Source of the DNA: Emmonsiellopsis sp. PD_33
Lineage: Eukaryota > Ascomycota > Eurotiomycetes > Onygenales > Ajellomycetaceae
Length of the DNA: 64,000 nucleotides
Assembly (NCBI GenBank): GCA_032988165.1
Contig: JANTQF010000028.1
Coordinates: 62,001 to 126,000 of the forward strand
Direction of reading: 5' to 3'
Positions within the stretch are counted from its first letter, which is position 1. Each line of letters begins with the position of its first letter. The position numbers and the translations under genes were made by a program. Shown piece by piece: positions 56,979 to 64,000 of this stretch. Below the pieces are notes generated by a model. It was not told the origin of the DNA. It saw nothing but the letters and a program-made list of their open reading frames with translations, and made no database searches.

Positions 56979-57119
56979 GAATGTTCAATATTAAAATAAT
57001 GTATAATATTAAAATAACATATAATATCAAAATAGAGTAGATTATATATGTCAGCCTAGATAATAATGGATCTTTACTTTGGGTATGTTTTTCAATGCAC
57101 TAATAGCTAATAATAGTAG

Positions 57120-57510
57120 TAGCAGCTAATAATAGTATTAATAGCTGATGACTTCAATCCTCTCTGTGACCTCCTCTTTAATATTCTCCTTTTTGCTCAC
57201 AATAGCATCTCAGCTGGTTTTAATTCAATTAAATTATAGGAATCAGGCATATTCCCTCATCTGATTAACTTGTAGAGATTATGTGGATTCCTTATCCCAT
57301 TAATTGACTGATAGCTTGTAATGCTAGTAGGATTATTATTACATATATATATATATATTTGTGTCTGGCCTGCTATTTAGTCACACACATGAATAAATAA
57401 TAGTTAATAACTTCAGAACAGCTAGATGTCTAAATCAGCTAAAGAGACATCATCTACTAATTATAAAATATATATATAATATCTGGTTTGCCATATAATA
57501 TGATTATAAA
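57120..57510. other. conserved island, outer copy
   Basis: Near-identical to 44,690-45,090 of the inner copy, including GCATCTCAGCTGGTTTTAAT and GGAATCAGGCATATTCCCTC. The function of this conservation is unknown. Confidence 0.35.
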
Positions 57511-57589
57511 ATCTTGACAGACTGTAAGTTAAGGGGTCTGCACAGGACATAATTTAATCAGTTATATTAGTCTAGGTGGGCTAGTTATT

Positions 57590-57790
57590 GGTGTCATGTG
57601 ATATTAAATATTAGCAGACCAATGTTAGCAGGTATTAGTGTCATATGATATTAAATATTAGTAGATCAATGTTGACAGTTGTTAGTAGTTACTATCATAT
57701 GATATCTAATATTAGTAATATAATATTTATAGTTACTTGTTAGTGGTTGCTGGCAGTTCATAGAATAATCAATATTAGTAGTTGAATATT
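57590..57790. repeat. about 56-bp tandem repeat, outer copy
   Basis: Homologue of 45,135-45,345, with CATGTGATATTAAATATTAG and a degraded third unit. Confidence 0.7.
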
Positions 57791-57881
57791 GGTGTAGGTT
57801 ATATCAAGCCTGTAATAACTTGATAAGAAATGTAAGAAAAATACTTATATTTTAGCATTCTTTTACTTACTACCTTTTAGT

Positions 57882-58161
57882 CATATGATGTGCTTTGGTC
57901 CTTCTGCCCTAACCTTCTCTTTTCATTCTATCCTTAATGACCTATATATTCTACCTCTTCACTATATATATATCTTATATGTCTGTATTATTAGTATGTT
58001 TGTCTCTCTTTCTACTGAGTGTCTTCTGTTGTCTTCTGAGCCCTATCTGGGCTTTAATCCTTCTATTTTCTTACTATCTTTAGTGGTTATTTGAGATCCT
58101 TTCAGCATCCCTTATTATAATGCCCTTAATGATGTTCTGGGTTCTAAACTTCCTGATGATT
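57882..58161. other. unresolved coding-like region, outer copy
   Basis: Counterpart of 45,436-45,716. The plus frame (SALTFSFHSILNDLYIL..) is open for 69 codons, then TGA where the inner copy has TGG. Probably an antisense shadow; no gene called. Confidence 0.25.
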
Positions 58162-58785
58162 TTATGAAGACTCTATAATCTAAGTAAATAGATGAGACTA
58201 CTTAATTAGCTGTGCTAGTACTACCTGTCTCCATTCTACCTACTTATAAGTAAGTACTACTAGTATCTTCTATTACTGTATTAGTACTACTAATACAGCC
58301 TGTCTCTATAGCTCTATTAACTATACTGGTACTACCAGTACAGCCTGTCCCTTTCTTATTTAATGTATCTACTTAGTTGAGGGCTGAATATGAGGCCTGT
58401 AATCACTGGATATATAAGATAAACTATTATTTTAGCTGTCTCATACATTATCTTTATTAATTCTAATGTTCTCTATGTATCTATATGCTACATATCTTCT
58501 CTGTGGATTCCTCTTCTTGTCAGCTACTCTGGCTAAACCCAGACACACTAAACACTGGGCATATTGAGGATTAATGGTATATTACTTGTGGCAGCTATTA
58601 TAGGTATGATGTGGAATAGATGCCTGATCAGATGAAGATATAGAGCTTGAAGGAGTCTTAGATGTAGAGTCTGGAAGAGAAGAAGATACTGACTCTACTG
58701 TAGGAAAAGTAGAGAATAAAGAACTCTAAAGGGATATAAGTATCTTCCTACTGAAATAAAAGAATAGTGTCAGAACCAGATTCAT
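58162..58785 (-). pseudogene. zinc-ribbon AYRH-motif gene, outer copy
   Basis: The minus frame reads PHHTYNSCHK, NPQYAQCLVCLGLARVADKK and RNPQRE. The first Cys of the ribbon is Tyr (TGC to TAT) and one Gln codon is TAA, while RNPQRE is intact where the inner copy has TAG. The two copies thus support one ancestral protein with a C-x2-C..C-x2-C ribbon followed by the AYRH block. Confidence 0.6.
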
Positions 58786-58874
58786 ATAAAGTGATATCCA
58801 ACAGAAAAGATAATCATTGCTAATGCTTTACTAGATGATTAATATATTCATATAGTCATATATTTAATTTGAAA

Positions 58875-59185
58875 TTTAAAAGTTTTTGTAAAGTGTCATA
58901 TCTCTCCCCTTTCAATTTAAGTGCTTTTATGAAGTATTATGTCTCCCCTCTTTCAACTTGAGCTTTCATAAAGTGCTATGTCTCTCCCCTTTTGATTTAA
59001 GTACTTTAATAAAGTGCTATATCCCTCCCCTTTCAATTTAAGTGCTTTTATAAAATGCCATGTCTCCCTTCTTTCAACTCAAACTTTTATAAAGTGCTGT
59101 ATCTCTCTCATTTCCATTTGAGTGCTTTCATGAAGTGCCATGTCCCTCCCCTTTTGATTCAAAAGCTTTTACAAAGCTTCATATA
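58875..59185. repeat. about 45-bp minisatellite, outer copy
   Basis: Seven units homologous to 46,430-46,745 (CCTTTCAATTTAAGTGCTTT, ATAAAGTGCTATGTCTCTCC). Confidence 0.85.
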
Positions 59186-59504
59186 TGAAAGAGGTAAAAA
59201 GTTCTAAATATCTAGCTCTTTTCTATCTCTTCCCTATCTTTTTTTTCTCTTTTCTTAAATATCTTTTCTTCTATTAAAGATCATCAATGTTCTCCTCCCT
59301 ATATTATACTGATTATAACTATATTGAAATAAATCCTTAAACTACCTCCTCTCCTTTCTGAAAAGAAAATCCTCTCACCTCCCTCCTCTAATATCACATT
59401 CAATACAAAAGATGTATGTATAAAACTTTGACATCATAAAATAGAGAAGTACTAAGACTAATATGATATATAGATCAGCATATGAGTCACCCACTAATCA
59501 GTAT

Positions 59505-60955
59505 TGAACACTGTCTGTTGCTGACTAGAAGCTAGCATGCTTCTATTATAACTCTCATTCTAATGCTCAGGCACTACTAGTCTGACCTGGGAGAAATGTG
59601 ATATACATATAGAATGTAATTAAACTTACTAACTTTATTCATTCTAAATACTTCTATATGAATGCATTATTAGTTTAATCTTATAGATAATAATCTGATG
59701 TGTGATGAATTGATTTCCTCTATTATACCTATTAAGTATGCTATTAATTATTCTCTATCTGTATTTAAGTTTCTGATTATTTTAGGGGGTGTTATGGAAA
59801 TTACCTATGAAATAATTACTATCAATATACTATATAGGATATATACTAAAATAATATGTCTCAGACTTCTCCTCTAGGCTCTCCTCTACTTTCTACTCTC
59901 TATACTAGTAACCAGCCTGGGTCTACACCTAACAACCCCATCATTATTAATTGAGTGGAGGGTTAGATGATCTCCTCCCTTAGGGGGTAGGTTTAGAGGC
60001 TTTAAAATCTGAATGAATCTTACTTTATCTCTTTTAATTGATTTAATTAGCTTTATTTTTGAGTACTTGATTTTAAGAGATGAATCTGACTCTCTATCTG
60101 GGCTTTTTACTGTCTCTTTTCCTTCTGCTTTATATGTATAGCTAGGTTAATTTTAGGTGCTAGTTTTTCATTTTTTTAAAGGGTGAGATTAGCTAGTAGT
60201 CTTAGAATGTTACTTCTTTATTACTTTAGCTTTTCTTTTACCTATCTTTATGTCTTTATTCTTTATTTCTCTATTTAGTTTATGCAACTACATTATTTAT
60301 TACTCTCTGCATCAATGTTAGTAAAGGTATCCCTATTAATACTCATATTAGTTATACTAATGTTGATTAGTATGTCTCTACTACTATTCTCATTAATGTT
60401 GATAGAGATATCTTCTTAACTACTTACATCAGCTGTGCTAATATTAGCCAGTGTGTCCCTACCACTATCTCTGTTAATATTAGTAGAGGTGTCCCCTTAA
60501 CTACTTATATTAGCTGTGCTAATATTAGCTGGTGTGTCCCTACCACTATTCTCATTAATATTAGTAGAGGTATTCCTATTATCACTACTTGTATTAAGTT
60601 ATACTAATATTAGATGGTGTGTTCCTGCCCCCATCTGCATTAATATTGATAGCCCAGATGTCTATATTATTATTCATATTAACTATGTTAATATTAGCTC
60701 TATTATGATCTATTCTTTTAATATCACTTATTACTCTATTTCATACTATTAGATGTGTACACCTCTTTCCTACTTCATTTGGAAGATTGATGCTTATCTT
60801 CTTATCTGTGCATGAGTAAATTTTAGCATCTTTTTTTGACTATTTAGATTAAACTAATTAGTAATGGGTCATATCTAAGTATTCAAGCCTTTTTATTAAT
60901 GATAGAATAGATATGCTAAAATTTACTAACATGCAGATGAGGAGATAGTCTGCTG
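59505..60955 (-). pseudogene. 27-residue repeat protein, minus-strand gene, outer copy
   Basis: Homologue of 47,066-48,511. The 81-bp units at about 60,300-60,600 keep the frame on the minus strand (RDTLANISTA.., NINENS-type). The initiator ATG is not conserved here. The plus-strand open frame at 60,516-60,752 is antisense to the repeat. Confidence 0.52.
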
Positions 60956-61683
60956 TACTATCATTACCTGATATTATAACTCTTATGCTAACTTCTAATC
61001 TCTATCTCTACCTATAGTGGTTTTCCCTGTCAGTGACATTCAGAATGAATAAATGTGAATGTAAATGCAATAAATAAATAAACATATAAATAGATGATCA
61101 ATTAATGGCCAGGCTGCTACTAATATGAATTACTTAGAAAGAAGATGATTTATATACAGCTATGAAGCCCAGTTAGTGTCAGCATGAGATTAATTATAAA
61201 GAAAGAGATTAATTATGAGTAAACTTCAGCTATCAGCACTGATGGTGCAGAACTGTGGGATTTAATAAGTTAAGATAAATTGTAATTGATATTATTCTTA
61301 TTATTTTTCAGGAGAAAATATTACTTTAGGAAAAAATTACACTAATTATATTTATCTTTAGTGATTTTCTCCTTTCTATCACATTCCTGCTTCAGATGGC
61401 TATATACTAACTATTTTTATTATAATAGTACTAATTTTAATTGATGTGTTTTATTTTGATAAAATATCTACTACATACTAACTTGACTCTCATCAGTTAG
61501 TTACTGGTAATTATTCTCTCACTTCTATTCTACTGCTTAAAAATTGCCTTACTTCATTCTTTTCTTATCTCTAATTATATTGGATTTTATCTTACTATCT
61601 ACTGAATTAGTGCACTTCTTATCTCTGAAGTCTTCTCTTTTTCTTTAAAACTTTTGAAATCAACATCAAAAGAAGTTGTGAAG

Positions 61684-63670
61684 ATGAGGATTAATTGACA
61701 CACAACTTGAGATAAGTTCTGCAAGTCAGTAGTTAAAGATAGATTAATCTAAATAGTATATAATTTTAATATTTAAATTTAAAGTCTATACTAACAAGAT
61801 GGTTTGAAATTAAGTCTGCAGCACAGCCTGGCAGAAATGAATCAAAGTGTAGGTAGGAGCCTATTATTAATGATTATTATGATAATGAGGATATAGGTAA
61901 GAATGATGATTTGAAGGAAGTTAATAGTAATATAAATGTGAAAGATGAGTCTCATCTTTTCTCAAATAAGTAAAGATGAATTGAGCTAGGCCTGATGAGT
62001 TATTCTTTTTATCATATTATATCTATTAATATTAATACTATTATAGAATGATTTCATTTATTAGTATTAGTATGAGTCTGCTTACATTTTATGATATTAA
62101 TACTAAAATCAACTAATTATTTGAGTTAGAACTCTATATCACTGCAAAGATTATCTCTTTCAACTGAGAGCTCTTTCTTGAGTTCTCATGATGATTAGAT
62201 TTTTTTGGGCCCTACTAGTAGCTATTAAACTCCTCTTATCACATCTGATGTAATTGAAGATAATATGACTAAGAAGAGTAAAGAGTGTCTTGTATGAGCT
62301 AAATCAGAGTAAAGATTAGATAGAAGTAAAATACAAAATAATAATTATACTCTTCTTAATAATATTAGAATCTTATATACTAAAAGGCTGTACTCTAGCT
62401 ATAAAATTCTATCATCACAGTGAATATCTTGATTAGAAGAAAAGAAGCTCCTGATGTTGGAATTAATAAAAAAGATATGAAGAATATGATGCAAGAAGTT
62501 AATTAAGTAGTGAAATTAAATAGAAGATATGATTAATCCTAAAAATCAGTTAATAAAGTAGTCTAACTATTAGAAGGTATAAATGATAGTTCCTCTAAGT
62601 ATATTACTTACATATTAATACTCTAATGCTGATATAATACTAGCAGGTTTTTAAATATATTACTTTAGTTTGATATTATCATATAATGACAGTCAAAGCA
62701 TACATTGATGGTATGTTTAGTAGTAGGTACTTAAAGAAAGTAAATTTATAAGAGAAGATATAGATGAAGCTTCTAAAGAACTATCTTTATCTATACTTAG
62801 ATGATGTTTATGATGAGAATAGAGTAGACTCTATTTTTCATTATTCTTAATCTTTATTAATTGACTTCACAGAACTTAAAATGTGATACATGATGGCTTT
62901 CTAATAATATTCTTCAGATATTTATGAAGCTTTTCTATAGCTAAGGCTAGCATGGCTTAGTAAGTAACTCACTCACATGGAAGTTCTTTAGATACTCTAA
63001 ATAGAAGCTTGCTGCTATTCTTCCTATCTTTATTATAATTAATTTGATGTACTTTGTGATCAGAAATCTTGAATAAATAATTGGTCAGTCTGGGGATACA
63101 GAATTAAAATTTAATGAAGCTTTAATCTTTTATAAAGATTAGACTTTATAATTACATGGGATTGAATCTTTGTTGCTAACATTTACAATTAGGAAAATTC
63201 AAGGATTTAACAGTTATGTGGGGGAAAATGTGTGAGAAGTAAAGAGATATACTGGGACATATTATTCAAAAATGAGTTTGAAATCTTTCTGAATTTCAGA
63301 AGGGTAATAGGGAAACTACAGTGAATAAGATTATTATTAATCTAAATGCTGATATAGTGGAAGATCTTAATTTATCTGAGCTAATAGATAATGAATAGAA
63401 AGGTACAGAGTAATTAATATACTTTTATAGGTTTCTTATGCTCTCTCTTATTTACTTGGGATCTAACTCTACTTTTAAGATAATAGTGTATTAATTCTTT
63501 TGCAGACTAACTGTCTATAGTTTGGAGTCTACCTCTATAATTACTAATACTCTGCTGGCAACCCTATTAGTGCCTGTAATAAAAAGAGTATAGACTGTTA
63601 TAGTTTTTTAATGTTTAGTCATCTTTATTATGTGAAATTATCTCTTACTGCAGTACATACTTATTACTGA
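61684..63670 (+). pseudogene. unknown gene 2 of giant element, outer copy
   Basis: Homologue of 49,239-51,225 with the same ATG AGG ATT start, the same HHHIMTVKAYIDG-like exon near 62,690 and the FF..KLAAILPIF segment near 62,980-63,040. More decayed than the inner copy. The 3' acceptor TTCTTTTGCAG near 63,505 and the terminal exon are retained. Confidence 0.47.
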
Positions 63671-63907
63671 GAGGTCTCTTTACCCAATATTTCTCTTAGT
63701 AAAGCTATGATATTATTTATTAATAGTTTCTCTATAATTCTTATTTATATTTAATATCTATATTCTTAATTTCCTTACTTCTTCTTTTATTCCTTCTCTT
63801 CATTACTGTAACTATCTGTTTCAAATAACATCTAGCACTATTCATTCAATGGTTATTAATCTATCTTGATTTTATTTTTTACTATTTATAGATTCTGTAC
63901 ATTATAG

Positions 63908-64000
63908 ATGAATAGTACTTTTACTGAATTGAGTAATAATAATAATTAATGTAATTAATGTGTGATAGATGATAGTATCAGTAAAGATAATATTATTAAT
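63908..64000 (+). pseudogene. 27-residue repeat protein, plus-strand gene, outer copy (start only)
   Basis: ATG at 63,908 followed by the N-terminal sequence of the inner gene (MNSTFTEL-NNNN). The window ends before the repeats. Confidence 0.5.

Larger units (their letters stand above)
52375..64000. mobile_element. giant Plavaka-like transposon, outer copy, right part (runs off window)
   Basis: From CAGTTGTTCAGTATAG at 52,375 the sequence is collinear with 39,973-51,555 of the inner copy throughout. The window end corresponds to 51,555, so about 0.82 kb including the right inverted repeat lies outside. Overall more A/T-rich than the inner copy in the repeat-protein and SNF2 regions, fitting an older insertion. 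Confidence 0.85.

Overview
The window looks like repeat-only, gene-free DNA from a filamentous fungus, most likely an ascomycete whose repeats were hit by repeat-induced point mutation (RIP). It is AT-rich, and I found no CpG dinucleotide on reading it. Almost every coding frame I recognise belongs to a mobile element and is broken by TAG, TAA or TGA exactly where Gln, Trp or Arg is expected. Short GT..AG introns inside these frames also fit a fungus. I see no host gene, tRNA or rRNA. Assignment to a particular group (Onygenales-like genomes have such AT-rich, CpG-less isochores) is a guess.

Layout. (1) 1-7.5 kb: a decayed hAT transposon with a transposase (-), a coiled-coil accessory gene (-) and a divergent second accessory gene (+). 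(2) 8.6-14.1 kb: a decayed Ty3/gypsy chromovirus on the minus strand (gag, protease, RT, RNase H, integrase, chromodomain). (3) 14,475 to the window end: two copies of one giant DNA transposon, about 22.4 kb each, one nested in the other. The outer copy occupies 14,475-29,911 and 52,375-64,000 (its last ~0.8 kb lies beyond the window). The inner copy (29,912-52,374) has 14-bp terminal inverted repeats and sits inside the SNF2 gene of the outer copy. (4) 21,689-27,225: a second, better preserved hAT element with an 8-bp target duplication, inserted in the transposase gene of the outer copy. The inner copy still has the empty site.

The giant element. The transposase (-) resembles the fungal Plavaka family (CACTA/EnSpm-related). 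The other genes are a SNF2-type helicase (-), two paralogous small genes sharing an AYRHxENIRIN motif (one with a zinc ribbon), two oppositely oriented genes that share a 27-residue Asn/Thr-rich tandem repeat, two further genes of unknown function, and a 21-residue repeat frame between helicase and transposase. The same order in both copies shows this is one inherited unit. A plausible division of labour, which is inference only, is that the transposase cuts and joins, the SNF2 protein remodels chromatin at donor or target sites, and the small zinc and repeat proteins are accessory DNA- or protein-binding factors.

The two hAT elements share the order transposase - coiled-coil gene - divergent gene, so the accessory genes appear to be part of this hAT lineage. 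None of the genes can be active as they stand. Because sense frames gain stops from CAG, CAA, TGG and CGA codons while antisense frames do not, many of the longest open frames in this window are antisense shadows. I annotated the frames supported by family motifs or by agreement between copies instead.
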